NCBI GenBank assembly: GCA_035250025.1
Contig: DATFFO010000310.1
Coordinates: forward strand, 1-11,845
Length of the DNA stretch: 11,845 bases
Direction: 5' to 3'
Source: DATFFO01 sp035250025
GTDB taxonomy: Bacteria; Actinomycetota; Acidimicrobiia; Spongiisociales; ZC4RG35
A program made the translations under genes and the position numbers. A model generated the notes under the pieces. It worked only from the letters and a program-made list of their open reading frames with translations, was not told the origin of the DNA and did not search any database. Below are positions 1 through 7,093 of the stretch, piece after piece. Within the stretch, counting starts at the first letter, position 1. Each line of letters opens with the position of its first letter.

Positions 1-91
1 TCGGAAGACGGAAGTCGGAAGACGGAAGACGGAAGACGGAAGACGGAGGTCGGAAGACGGAGGTCGGGAGTCGGAAGACGGAAGTCGGAAG
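1..91. repeat. Tandem array of a 7-base unit, 13 copies
   Basis: The array consists of 13 head-to-tail copies of WCGGARG with no spacer, in register from base 1 through 91. Most copies read TCGGAAG or ACGGAAG. Units 7 and 9 end in AGG, and unit 10 is TCGGGAG. The array begins at the window edge, so its true length is unknown. A 7-base period does not preserve reading frame and no credible gene covers it, so it is a non-coding simple-sequence repeat lying just outside the inverted repeat at 93-292. Confidence 0.95.
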
Positions 92-92
92 T

Positions 93-292
93 TTGTCCCC
101 CTGGAGCGAAGCGACAGGGGGAAGGGGCCCCCGCCGGCGGAGCGCAGCGGAGCCGGTGGGGTAGGGGGATCTCGTTCCCACCAGGGAGACTGAGCTACAA
201 CGTCCGCTCCGGCTTCGCCCTCGCCTTCGGCGATCCCCCTACCCCACTCACTCCGTTCGTGGGGGCCCCTTCCCCCACTCCGTGGGGGACAA
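93..292. repeat. Inverted pair of two-hairpin units (REP/BIME-like)
   Basis: The left arm (about 93-171) and the right arm (about 232-292) are diverged inverted copies. Both share TGTCCCCC at the outer end, GGGGAAGGGGCCCCC in the middle and GGTGGGGTAGGGGGATC (or its variant) at the inner end. Each arm holds two hairpins. Left: 96-103 with 115-122 (8 bp), and 129-138 with 152-161 (10 bp with one G-T pair). Right: 271-277 with 283-289 (7 bp), and 242-247 with 259-264 (6 bp). The stems differ in sequence between arms but stay paired, and each loop keeps a GGAG core on one strand. The 60-base spacer contains another small hairpin (221-225 with 229-233). The right arm ends 3 bases from the stop codon of the JAMM gene. 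The structure resembles bacterial interspersed REP-doublet elements; its mobility is not shown. Confidence 0.8.
271..289 (-). terminator. Hairpin after the JAMM gene stop, possible terminator
   Basis: Reading the minus strand, a perfect 7-bp GC-rich stem (TCCCCCA with TGGGGGA, 5-base loop CGGAG) begins about six bases after the TGA stop of the JAMM gene. No T-tract follows; a GGGGAAGGGGCC stretch comes next. Actinobacterial terminators often lack a U-tract, so termination of the minus-strand cluster here is plausible, but the same hairpin is also part of the inverted-repeat element. Confidence 0.35.
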
Positions 293-294
293 GG

Positions 295-705
295 TCATGT
301 GGTGGACAGGGTCAACTCCTGTGACTCTCCCTGGTTGACCGTCCAGGCCCGCATCTCTAGTCGCGGGACGAACCCCACGACGATCTGGATCCAATCTTGC
401 GGCTGGATGGCGGCCAGGTCGACCGGTGACAGGATCGCCCGCCCGTCGGGGTGGGAGTGGAACGCACCGCCGATCTCCCAGCCCCGATCCTCGGAATGGT
501 TGACGGCCCCGAACTGCTCGGCGGGGTCGACCGTGAAACGAACCGGCGAGGCGTCGCGGTTGGTCAGCGGATAGACCATGGCGATGCGGCCGTCGGGGTC
601 GACGGCCAGGAGGCCGCATGCCTCCAGGGGATGACACCAGTGAGCGTGGTTGAGGATCGCTTCCCTTCCCTCGAGAGGGAGCAGCACCGCGTCAGCCGCG
701 GGCAA
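295..705 (-). CDS. M67-family JAMM/MPN metalloprotease (Mec-like)
   Basis: A 136-residue single-domain JAB1/MPN/Mov34 protein, about the usual length for bacterial M67 peptidases. The JAMM zinc motif is complete: Glu28 in LEACGLL, His83-Ser-His85-Pro, then Ser93 and Asp96 in SPVD, with exactly ten residues between His85 and Asp96. Bacterial members cleave the C-terminal Gly-Gly tail of ubiquitin-like sulfur carriers or release the bound amino acid; M. tuberculosis Mec, which frees cysteine from CysO, is the model. It is probably cytoplasmic, with no signal peptide or membrane segment. The start used is TTG at 705, overlapping the stop of the upstream adenylyltransferase by 14 bases; GTG at 687 is an alternative that removes six residues, none catalytic. 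Neither has a clear Shine-Dalgarno, which suits translational coupling. Substrate assignment is inference, since no carrier gene is adjacent. Confidence 0.88.
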   Translation of the reverse strand: MPAADAVLLPLEGREAILNHAHWCHPLEACGLLAVDPDGRIAMVYPLTNRDASPVRFTVDPAEQFGAVNHSEDRGWEIGGAFHSHPDGRAILSPVDLAAIQPQDWIQIVVGFVPRLEMRAWTVNQGESQELTLSTT

Positions 706-1861
706 CGGTGCCGGCGGGGGCGCAGGCGTAGTCGTAGTCGATCAGCCGCGGCGGGGCATCGGCGTCGGCGCAGGCGGGGCAATCGGGCCTCCGGCTGATT
801 GTGACCGATGAGAAGTCTTCCTCGAGGGCGTCGTAAATGAGAAGCCGCCCCCGCAAAGTGGTTCCAAGGCCGAGGAGGACCTTGATCGCCTCCGTGGCCT
901 GGATGGTGCCGATCACGCCCGGCAGGACACCGAGAACGCCGGCCTCGGCGCATGATGGGGCAAGCTCCGGGGGTGGTGGGGCCGGGAAGAGGCAGCGGTA
1001 GCACGGCCCGTTGTACGGGTCGAACACCGAGGCCTGGCCCTCGAAGCGAAAGATCGACCCGTGGACGACGGGAATCCGAAGGTGAAGGCTGGCGTCGTTG
1101 AGCAGATATCGGGTGGGGAAGTTGTCGCCGCCGTCGACGATGACGTCGTATCCCGAGAGGATGTCGAGGGCGTTGGTTGCGGTCAATCGCTCGCCGTACG
1201 TGACCAGCTTCACATCGGGATTGAGGGCGGCGAGCGTTTCCCGGGCCGACTCGACCTTGGCCATGCCCAGGCGATCGACATTGTGGAGCACCTGGCGCTG
1301 GAGGTTGGTGGCATCCACCACGTCGGAGTCGATGATCCCCAACGTCCCGATCCCGGCCGCGGCCAGATAGAGGGCGGCGGGCGACCCCAGGCCGCCGGCC
1401 CCGATCAGAAGAACCGAGGACCCCAGGAGGGCGGCCTGGCCGGACTCTCCGACCTCCGGGAGGAGGATGTGGCGGCTGTATCGGGTCCGCTGTTCGGTGG
1501 TCATTCCCCCAGGTGGCGCCCATGGTCTTCCTTCAGCCTTCCATCGACCGAAGCCCCCCGCCATCGAATGGACGTTGCTGTATCCCATCGCACCCAGTGT
1601 GTGGGCAGCCAGGGCGCTGCGTCCGCCGCCACCGCAGAAGAGGACGATCTCGGCCCGTGGATCGGGGACTGCCCCGGAAATGGTGCTCTCGAGCGTGCCG
1701 CGGGGGAGAAGGAGGGCCCCGGGGAGGGTGCCCTGGGCGTGCTCGTCACCCTCACGAACGTCGATGATGACAGCCGCATTCAGACGTCTTTCGACCGCCT
1801 CGGGTTCGACCTCGGAGACTGCCGCCCGAGCGATGGCGACGAGCTCCTGATAGGAAGCCAT
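692..1861 (-). CDS. Rhodanese plus E1-like adenylyltransferase fusion (MoeB/ThiF/MoeZ family)
   Basis: A 389-residue fusion. Residues about 20-115 are a rhodanese domain with the active-site loop CGGGGR (Cys76 to Arg81). Residues about 125-350 are a ThiF/MoeB/HesA adenylyltransferase: RYSRHILLPEVG, the nucleotide loop GAGGLG (154-159), Asp-Ser-Asp then NLQRQ (about 178-190), and two zinc-binding Cys pairs (287/290 and 361/364). Cys304 in SCAEAGVLG sits in the conserved crossover-loop region where MOCS3/Uba4 enzymes carry a reactive cysteine. The family adenylates the C-terminal glycine of a small sulfur carrier (MoaD, ThiS or CysO type) and transfers sulfur to it as thiocarboxylate; the rhodanese domain supplies persulfide. 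In MOCS3 and mycobacterial MoeZ the rhodanese is C-terminal, so the order here is reversed. The start is ATG at 1861 with a weak GAG upstream. Overlap with the JAMM protease gene supports a shared pathway. The exact carrier cannot be told from sequence. Confidence 0.92.
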   Translation of the reverse strand: MASYQELVAIARAAVSEVEPEAVERRLNAAVIIDVREGDEHAQGTLPGALLLPRGTLESTISGAVPDPRAEIVLFCGGGGRSALAAHTLGAMGYSNVHSMAGGFGRWKAEGRPWAPPGGMTTEQRTRYSRHILLPEVGESGQAALLGSSVLLIGAGGLGSPAALYLAAAGIGTLGIIDSDVVDATNLQRQVLHNVDRLGMAKVESARETLAALNPDVKLVTYGERLTATNALDILSGYDVIVDGGDNFPTRYLLNDASLHLRIPVVHGSIFRFEGQASVFDPYNGPCYRCLFPAPPPPELAPSCAEAGVLGVLPGVIGTIQATEAIKVLLGLGTTLRGRLLIYDALEEDFSSVTISRRPDCPACADADAPPRLIDYDYACAPAGTVARG

Positions 1862-1886
1862 GGATCTCAGGTTACAGGTGACTGAA

Positions 1887-1908
1887 GGTGTTTCGAGCCC
1901 GACACACC
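1887..1908 (-). other. Small hairpin between the HD-GYP and adenylyltransferase genes
   Basis: In the 48-base gap between the two minus-strand genes, GGTGT (1908-1904) can pair with ACACC (1891-1887) around a 12-base loop. With a 5-bp stem and no strong T-run it is at most a weak attenuator or terminator, and it may be chance. I see no clear promoter in the gap, so read-through from the HD-GYP gene into the sulfur-transfer pair is possible. Confidence 0.2.
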
Positions 1909-1909
1909 C

Positions 1910-4189
1910 CTAGTCGGGAACCCTTACGGTGACGGTGGCCCGGTCACACATCCCGGTGTCGTCGCACACACGGTATGCGAAGCTGTCGGTGCCGGAGAAG
2001 CCGGAGTTCGCCTCGAAGTGGATATGCCCGGATCGAAGGACGACGGCCGTGCCGTGGCGCGGCGGACTGACGATGGTCACGGATCGAGGGTCGAGGTCGT
2101 GATCAGGGTCGGTGTCGTTGGCGAGGACGTTGATGGTCGCCCTCCCGGCGCGATTGGTCCTCACTGAGTCGTCTACGGCATTAGGGGGACGCTGGCCGGG
2201 GCGCAGCACAAGGGTGAGCACCGCCGAGGAGCATGCTCCGGAAGGATCGCAGGCGGTGTAGATGATCTCGACCGTGGTCGCGTCTCGGCGTGGTCCGATA
2301 TACGTGACGGTCGTTCCGTCCGTTGTGGCTTTGCCGCGTGAGCCTTCCTGCACGGAAACGATGGTGAGCGGATCGCCGTCGATATCGATGTCGTTGGCGA
2401 GGACAGGAACCGTGACCGGCTCGCCGCCTATGGCCTCACCCGAATCGTCGTTGGCCACGGGAGCATCGTTGACGGGGTTGACCCGCACGGCGACCGTCGA
2501 CTCTGCGCAGGCTCCGGCCGAGGTGCAAGCCCGATAGGTGAAGGTATCCGCTCCGTTGGCGTCGGCGTCCGGCGTGTACAAGACCTTCCCGGCCACGACG
2601 TCGGCGCTGCCCTTTCCGGGCTGGGCTGAGATGGCTGAGAGGGTGAGCAAAGGGGCGTCATTGGCGAGGACATCGACGGTCACGCTGGCGTCCTCATCGG
2701 TGGATGCAACATCGGGATTCACGTCGGGCGCCGGCGGGGATGTGGTCGGCGGCGTCTGTGGCGTCGTGGTCGGAGGAGTTCCGGGCGGGGTCGTCGGCGG
2801 CGTCGTGGGCGGCGGGGTCCCTGGGGGTGTCCCGGGAGGTTCGGTGCCGGGTGGAGTAGGCGGCGTCGTAGGCGGCGTTGTGCCCGGAAGGGTCGTAGGC
2901 GGAGTGGTGCCCGGTGTGGTGGTGGGCGTGGTGTCGGGCGGAAGTGTCGTCTCGGGCGCACCACCCGGCGGGACGGACGTGGCAGGGGCCTGCGGCTCAC
3001 CCGGTCCCGGTCCGGCGGGATCGACAGCCTCGTTGCCGGCGTCCGCTTGGGCCACCACTCGCGGGGCGAGGTCGGCGATCACATCAGGGAGAGGGATGAT
3101 TCCCCCCACCACGGCGGCGGCGGTGACGGTGGCGGCTGTCGAGACGGTCAGGAAGTCGCGGCCGAGGCGATCCAGGTAGAAAGGGATCTGGCCCAGCCAC
3201 GTCACCGGTCCGATGGCCCAGCGCAGCTTCCCGATCGAGACGTTCATCAGGGCCCGGGCCACCGCCGGGTCGAACTGGGTGCCCGCCATGCGGGCGATCT
3301 CCTCACGCGCCTCTGCCGGGCTCATGGCCGCCTGGTAGGACCGGCCCGAAGTCATCACGTCGAAGGCATCCGCCACCGAGACGATGCGCGCCCCCAGGGA
3401 GATCTCCTCTCCCTTGAGGCCCCGGGGATATCCGGTGCCGTCCCACCACTCATGGTGGTGCTCGATGGCCCCGGCCCATTCGCCGAGCCAGGGGACGATC
3501 GTGGCGGCGACCCGCATACCCATCAGCGGGTGCCGGCGGATGAGGGCCAACTCTTCGGGATCGAGGGGCCCGTCCTTGTTGAGGACATCGGCCGGGATAT
3601 CGAGCTTGCCGATGTCGTGCAGAAGGGCCGCCCACCGCAGCTTGTCGCGGTCCGCCTCGGGAATCCGCATCTCCTCGGCGAGCATGTCGGCGTAGGCCCG
3701 GGTCCGTTCGCCGTGACCCCGGGTACGCCGGTCGTGCTCGTTGAGGGCCTTGCCGAGCGAGAGGATCAGGCTGGCCGCGGCCGACATGTCGCCGGCGTCG
3801 GCGTCGGCGACACGGCGCCGGAGCTCGCTGATGTTGGCCCGGGTGAGGGCGATCTTGTAGCGCGAGGGAGCCCGGTCGGGGAACACCATCGTCATCTTCA
3901 GCATCAGGGCGAGGGGGATCAGCCTGCGGGCGAGACGGTCCACCGCCCAGGCCACGGCCGATGTCGATGCGATCAGGATCCCCCACCAGGCCACGATCTC
4001 GGCGGCCGACTCAGGCACGAACAGGCGAGGCGAGAGCCAGAGGGAAGCGGCGATGGCAGCCGCCAGGGGGGCGAGGAAGATGACGGCGCGCAGCAACCAG
4101 GACGCGCCCAGACGGGCGCGCCATCGTTCGCCCGTCAGGCCGGGCGAGGCGGGAGTGGTGGTCGCCACGGATGTTTCATCGGCCTTCAT
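1910..4189 (-). CDS. Membrane HD-GYP phosphodiesterase with extracellular Ig/cadherin-like (tandem-95) repeats
   Basis: A 759-residue protein. Two membrane segments (about 31-52 and 64-83) are followed by a cytoplasmic HD-GYP domain (about 140-330), a third membrane segment (about 347-366), a Pro/Thr/Gly-rich linker (about 386-490) and three repeats (about 491-571, 574-663, 669-758). The HD-GYP signature is intact: His159, His191-Asp192 in HDIGK, His220, and HHEWWDGTGYP ending at Pro255. Active hydrolysis of cyclic di-GMP is therefore expected. Arg-rich stretches before segment 1, after segment 2 and before segment 3 fit the positive-inside rule, placing HD-GYP inside and the repeats outside. 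Each repeat carries VLAND and a CX5C pair (555/561, 647/653, 742/748), probably an oxidised surface disulfide. The repeats resemble Big_9/VCBS adhesion modules. The ATG at 4189 has a strong AGGGGGG ribosome site just upstream. Likely role: linking surface contact or ligand binding to c-di-GMP turnover. The catalytic call is firm; the sensing role is inferred. Confidence 0.9.
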   Translation of the reverse strand: MKADETSVATTTPASPGLTGERWRARLGASWLLRAVIFLAPLAAAIAASLWLSPRLFVPESAAEIVAWWGILIASTSAVAWAVDRLARRLIPLALMLKMTMVFPDRAPSRYKIALTRANISELRRRVADADAGDMSAAASLILSLGKALNEHDRRTRGHGERTRAYADMLAEEMRIPEADRDKLRWAALLHDIGKLDIPADVLNKDGPLDPEELALIRRHPLMGMRVAATIVPWLGEWAGAIEHHHEWWDGTGYPRGLKGEEISLGARIVSVADAFDVMTSGRSYQAAMSPAEAREEIARMAGTQFDPAVARALMNVSIGKLRWAIGPVTWLGQIPFYLDRLGRDFLTVSTAATVTAAAVVGGIIPLPDVIADLAPRVVAQADAGNEAVDPAGPGPGEPQAPATSVPPGGAPETTLPPDTTPTTTPGTTPPTTLPGTTPPTTPPTPPGTEPPGTPPGTPPPTTPPTTPPGTPPTTTPQTPPTTSPPAPDVNPDVASTDEDASVTVDVLANDAPLLTLSAISAQPGKGSADVVAGKVLYTPDADANGADTFTYRACTSAGACAESTVAVRVNPVNDAPVANDDSGEAIGGEPVTVPVLANDIDIDGDPLTIVSVQEGSRGKATTDGTTVTYIGPRRDATTVEIIYTACDPSGACSSAVLTLVLRPGQRPPNAVDDSVRTNRAGRATINVLANDTDPDHDLDPRSVTIVSPPRHGTAVVLRSGHIHFEANSGFSGTDSFAYRVCDDTGMCDRATVTVRVPD
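2720..3034 (-). repeat. Low-complexity Pro/Thr/Gly linker-coding stretch
   Basis: This part of the HD-GYP gene encodes about 105 residues of irregular TTP, GTPP and PPTT repeats, a flexible, wall-spanning type of stalk between membrane segment 3 and the first Ig-like repeat. Thr/Pro density of this kind is a typical target for actinobacterial O-mannosylation, though that is inference. On the plus strand the stretch is very G-rich and includes a canonical four-tract G-quadruplex pattern at 2807-2836 (tracts of 3-5 G with loops of 4, 5 and 6 bases). Repetition of this type makes copy-number variation between strains and assembly collapse more likely. Confidence 0.75.
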
Positions 4190-4237
4190 GGCCCCCCTGT
4201 TAACCGATCTGTGGGATCACTGGGTCGTCGGTCCCAT

Positions 4238-4254
4238 GCGCCCCCCCAGGGCGC
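4238..4254 (-). other. Perfect 6-bp hairpin in the leader before the HD-GYP gene
   Basis: GCGCCC (4238-4243) and GGGCGC (4249-4254) form a perfect stem around a 5-base loop. It lies between the stop of aceE (4306) and the HD-GYP start (4189). No T-tract follows on the minus strand. It could be a weak terminator of aceE, or, if transcription starts near 4257, a structured 5' leader of the HD-GYP gene. Confidence 0.35.
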
Positions 4255-4263
4255 TGCGAGACG

Positions 4264-4269
4264 ATTATC
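4264..4269 (-). promoter_or_regulatory. Candidate -10 box for the HD-GYP gene
   Basis: GATAAT on the minus strand matches five of six bases of the TATAAT consensus, in a GC-rich surround where AT-rich hexamers are rare. It lies about 75 bases upstream of the HD-GYP start codon, giving a leader of roughly 65-70 bases. The hexamer 17 bases further upstream (GGGACC) matches TTGACA only at GAC, so the -35 is poor. The call rests mainly on the -10 element and its position. Confidence 0.3.
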
Positions 4270-4305
4270 CCAGGTAGGAGGGTGTGGGTCCCCGATGGGA
4301 GTGGG

Positions 4306-7035
4306 TCAGTGGGCCCAAGCCGGGTTGCGGACCTCGGGGTCTATCTCGTACCGGCGCACGGCGTCGTCGATCGCCGATGGGTCGAGACGGCCTTCCCGAA
4401 TGAGTGCCGACAGTGTGGCGAACACCACATGACCGGTGTCGGTCTCGAAGAAACGGCGCAGTGTCGCCCGGCTGTCCGAGCGCCCGAAGCCATCCGTGCC
4501 CAGCACCGAGAACGTGCCCGGGACCCAGGGGGCGACCTGGTCGGGGACGGCCTTCATGAAGTCTGTCACCGCCACGATGGGGCCGCTGACGGAGCCCAGG
4601 GTGCGGGTCACGAAAGGTGTCCGCAGGGGGGAAGCCGGATGGAGCCGGTTCCATCGCTCGACTTCGAGTGCCTCCTCCCGCAGTCGCTTGTATGAGGTCG
4701 CCGACCACAGCTCCACGCCAAGGCCGTAGTGCTCGGCCAGGTCGTCGCGGGCCTGGCGGGCGGCGAGGTTGGCGGTCCCGGAGAAGAGGATGGCGGCGTC
4801 GGTCTCGTGGCCCTCGGGAGCGGCTTGCCACTTGTAGAGACCGTCGAGGATGCCCTGATCCACCCCCTCGGGACGCGGGGGCTGCTGGTAGTTCTCGTTG
4901 TACAGGGTGAGGTAGTAATAGATGTCCTCGGGATCAGTCCCGTACATACGGCGGATGCCGTCCTCGATGATCGTTCCCACCTCGTAGGCGAAAGCGGGGT
5001 CGTAGGCCTGGCACACCGGGACCGTCGACGCCAGTACGAGACTGTGGCCGTCCTGGTGCTGGAGCCCTTCGCCCTGGAGCGTCGTGCGTCCGGCGGTGGC
5101 ACCGAGGAGGAAGCCGCGGGCGCGGGCGTCGGCTGCCAGCCACAACAGGTCGCCGACACGCTGGAACCCGAACATCGAGTAGAAGATGAAGAAGGGCACC
5201 ATCGGCACGCCCCGGTGGGCGTAGGCGGTGGCGGCGGCTATCCATTCGGCCGTGGAGCCGGCTTCGGTGATGCCCTCCTCCAATATCTGCCCATCGGCCG
5301 ACTCGTGGTACGACAGCAGCATGGCGTGGTCGACCGGCTCGTAGAGCTGGCCCTGGGAGGCGTAGATCCCCAGCTCGCGGAACAGGGAGTCCATGCCGAA
5401 AGTGCGAGCCTCGTCGGGGACGATCGGAACGACCCGGGAGCCGAATTCCTCATGCCTCGCCAGACCCCTGAGGAGACGGGTGAAGGCGGTCGTGGTCGAC
5501 GCCTCGGCTTTGCCCGAGCCCTGGTAGACCTCCTGGAACGTCTCGGGTCCGGGCAGCGTCAGCTTGGAACGGACTCGCAGCGTTCGGGAGGGCAGGAACC
5601 CGCCGAGCTGGCGGCGACGCTCCATCAGGTACTCGTACTCCTGACTGCCGGGCTCGGGCCGGTAGTAGGGCGGCTTGTTGTCGCCCTGGAGGGCTTCTTC
5701 GGGGATGACATCCTCGAGGCTGAGGCGGCGGCGCAGGTCGAGGAGTTGCTGGTTGGTCATCTCCTTGATCTGGTGGGTGGCATTGCGGCCCTCGACGTCG
5801 GGGCCCAGCGTCCATCCCTTGATCGTCTTCGCCAGGATGACGGTCGGGCCCTCGGTGAGATCGACGGTGGCGGCCCGGTAGGCGGCGTAGATCTTGCGAT
5901 AATCGAGCCCGCCTCGGCGCAGCGCCCAGATCTCCTCGTCGGTCCAATCGGCCACCAGGGCCGCGGCCCGAGGGTCCTTGCCGAAGAACCGCTCGCGGAC
6001 GAAGGCGCCGTCTTCGGCCCGGTAGCGCTGGTACTCCCCGTCGACGGTCTCGTTCATCACCGTCACGAGCGCTCCGTCGACATCGGAGGCCAGGAGGTCG
6101 TCCCAGCCGGATCCCCACACCACCTTGATGACGTTCCAGCCGGCTCCCCGGAAGACCGCCTCGAGCTCCTGGATGATCTTGCCGTTACCCCGCACCGGAC
6201 CATCGAGCCTTTGCAGGTTGCAGTTGACGACCCACACGAGGTTGCCCAGCTTCTCGCGGGAGGCGAGAGAGATGGCGCCCAGGGTCTCCGGTTCGTCCAC
6301 CTCGCCGTCGCCTACGAAGCACCAGATCCACGAGTCCGAGGTGTCGTCGAGCCCGCGATTGTGCAGGTACTTGTTGAACCGAGCGTGGTAGATGGAGTTG
6401 ATCGGGCCCAGACCCATCGAGACGGTGGGATACTCCCAGAAGTCGGGCATGAGCCGGGGGTGGGGGTACGACGAGAGGCCCCCGCCCTCCACCTCGAAGC
6501 GGAATCTGTCGAGCTGACTCTCGTCGATGCGGCGCTCGAGGAAGGCGCGGGCGTAGATGCCGGGGACGGCGTGGCCCTGGAAGTACACGTGGTCGCCCGG
6601 GTTGCCATCGCTCTTGCCCTTGAAGAAATGATTGAAGCCGACCTCGTAGAGAGTCGCCGACGAGGCGAAAGTCGAGAGGTGCCCGCCGATGCCTTTTTCC
6701 TTGTGGTTGGCGTTGGTGACCATCACGGCGGCGTTCCAGCGAATCAGCCGCCGGATGCGGCGCTCCAGGTCCCCGTCACCCGGGTACTCGGGCTGGTCCT
6801 CCAGAGGGATCGTGTTGATGTAGGGGGTGGTGATCGACGAAGGGATCTCCAGGTCGACCTCATGCGCCCGCTCCAGGAGCTTCGCCAGCAGGAAACGGGC
6901 CCGGATCGGACCTTCGTGCTCCACCACGGCCTCCAACGATTCCAGCCACTCCTGGGTCTCCTGGGGGTCGAGATCCGGGAGGGCATGGACGAAGTCGTCG
7001 ACCAGAGTGCGTGACAAATCGGGAGGGAGTGCCAT
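4306..7035 (-). CDS. aceE: Pyruvate dehydrogenase E1 component, homodimeric type
   Basis: A full-length 909-residue AceE, close to the roughly 890-930 residues of E. coli and actinobacterial homologues. It decarboxylates pyruvate with thiamine diphosphate and passes the acetyl group to the lipoyl domain of E2, giving acetyl-CoA. Visible landmarks: NHKEKGIGGHLSTFAS (110-125); the thiamine-diphosphate/Mg motif GDGE (242-245) running to NCN (271-273); HQIKEM with His421, aligning by memory with E. coli His407; ILEEGITEAGS with Glu587, in the position of the catalytic glutamate; and GEGLQHQDGHS with His660 and His664. The protein is cytoplasmic with no signal peptide. The start is ATG at 7035; the ribosome site is weak (AGG about 12 bases upstream). 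No E2 or E3 gene is adjacent, which is common in actinobacteria, where AceE works with an E2 encoded elsewhere. The gene appears intact. An expression site in the 58-base divergent region is likely. Confidence 0.97.
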   Translation of the reverse strand: MALPPDLSRTLVDDFVHALPDLDPQETQEWLESLEAVVEHEGPIRARFLLAKLLERAHEVDLEIPSSITTPYINTIPLEDQPEYPGDGDLERRIRRLIRWNAAVMVTNANHKEKGIGGHLSTFASSATLYEVGFNHFFKGKSDGNPGDHVYFQGHAVPGIYARAFLERRIDESQLDRFRFEVEGGGLSSYPHPRLMPDFWEYPTVSMGLGPINSIYHARFNKYLHNRGLDDTSDSWIWCFVGDGEVDEPETLGAISLASREKLGNLVWVVNCNLQRLDGPVRGNGKIIQELEAVFRGAGWNVIKVVWGSGWDDLLASDVDGALVTVMNETVDGEYQRYRAEDGAFVRERFFGKDPRAAALVADWTDEEIWALRRGGLDYRKIYAAYRAATVDLTEGPTVILAKTIKGWTLGPDVEGRNATHQIKEMTNQQLLDLRRRLSLEDVIPEEALQGDNKPPYYRPEPGSQEYEYLMERRRQLGGFLPSRTLRVRSKLTLPGPETFQEVYQGSGKAEASTTTAFTRLLRGLARHEEFGSRVVPIVPDEARTFGMDSLFRELGIYASQGQLYEPVDHAMLLSYHESADGQILEEGITEAGSTAEWIAAATAYAHRGVPMVPFFIFYSMFGFQRVGDLLWLAADARARGFLLGATAGRTTLQGEGLQHQDGHSLVLASTVPVCQAYDPAFAYEVGTIIEDGIRRMYGTDPEDIYYYLTLYNENYQQPPRPEGVDQGILDGLYKWQAAPEGHETDAAILFSGTANLAARQARDDLAEHYGLGVELWSATSYKRLREEALEVERWNRLHPASPLRTPFVTRTLGSVSGPIVAVTDFMKAVPDQVAPWVPGTFSVLGTDGFGRSDSRATLRRFFETDTGHVVFATLSALIREGRLDPSAIDDAVRRYEIDPEVRNPAWAH

Positions 7036-7093
7036 GAGTTGAGCCTACCGCTGCCGGATTTATGACGGGCATGCGCCGCCTACCCTGCGGGCA
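7036..7093. promoter_or_regulatory. Divergent intergenic region between aceE and the radical SAM gene
   Basis: These 58 bases must hold the promoters of both divergent genes unless a gene is transcribed from further away. An AT-richer core near 7057-7064 (GGATTTATGAC) reads CATAAA on the minus strand and could be the aceE -10. No convincing -35 is visible on either strand. A 7-base direct repeat GCCTACC occurs at 7043-7049 and 7078-7084, 35 bases apart, one near each gene start; it may be an operator or chance. Confidence 0.3.

Noticed and set aside
172..206. A tRNA-like D-arm string (TAGCTCAG followed by TGGT on the minus strand)
   Set aside because: No anticodon stem, T-arm or acceptor pairing can be built around it; it lies in the spacer of the inverted repeat and is probably chance.
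1..292. CRISPR array
   Set aside because: The 7-base units have no spacers and the larger repeats are an inverted pair, not regularly spaced direct repeats; no cas genes are present.
3047..4432. A 461-residue plus-strand open frame opposite the HD-GYP gene
   Set aside because: It is a shadow of the HD-GYP coding frame, crosses the intergenic region and runs into aceE, and has no domain or ribosome site.
4729..7014. A 761-residue open frame on the plus strand, antisense to aceE
   Set aside because: It is a mirror frame produced by GC-rich third positions of aceE. Its composition is Gly/Val/Asp/Arg-rich with no recognisable domain, while the minus-strand frame is an unmistakable AceE.
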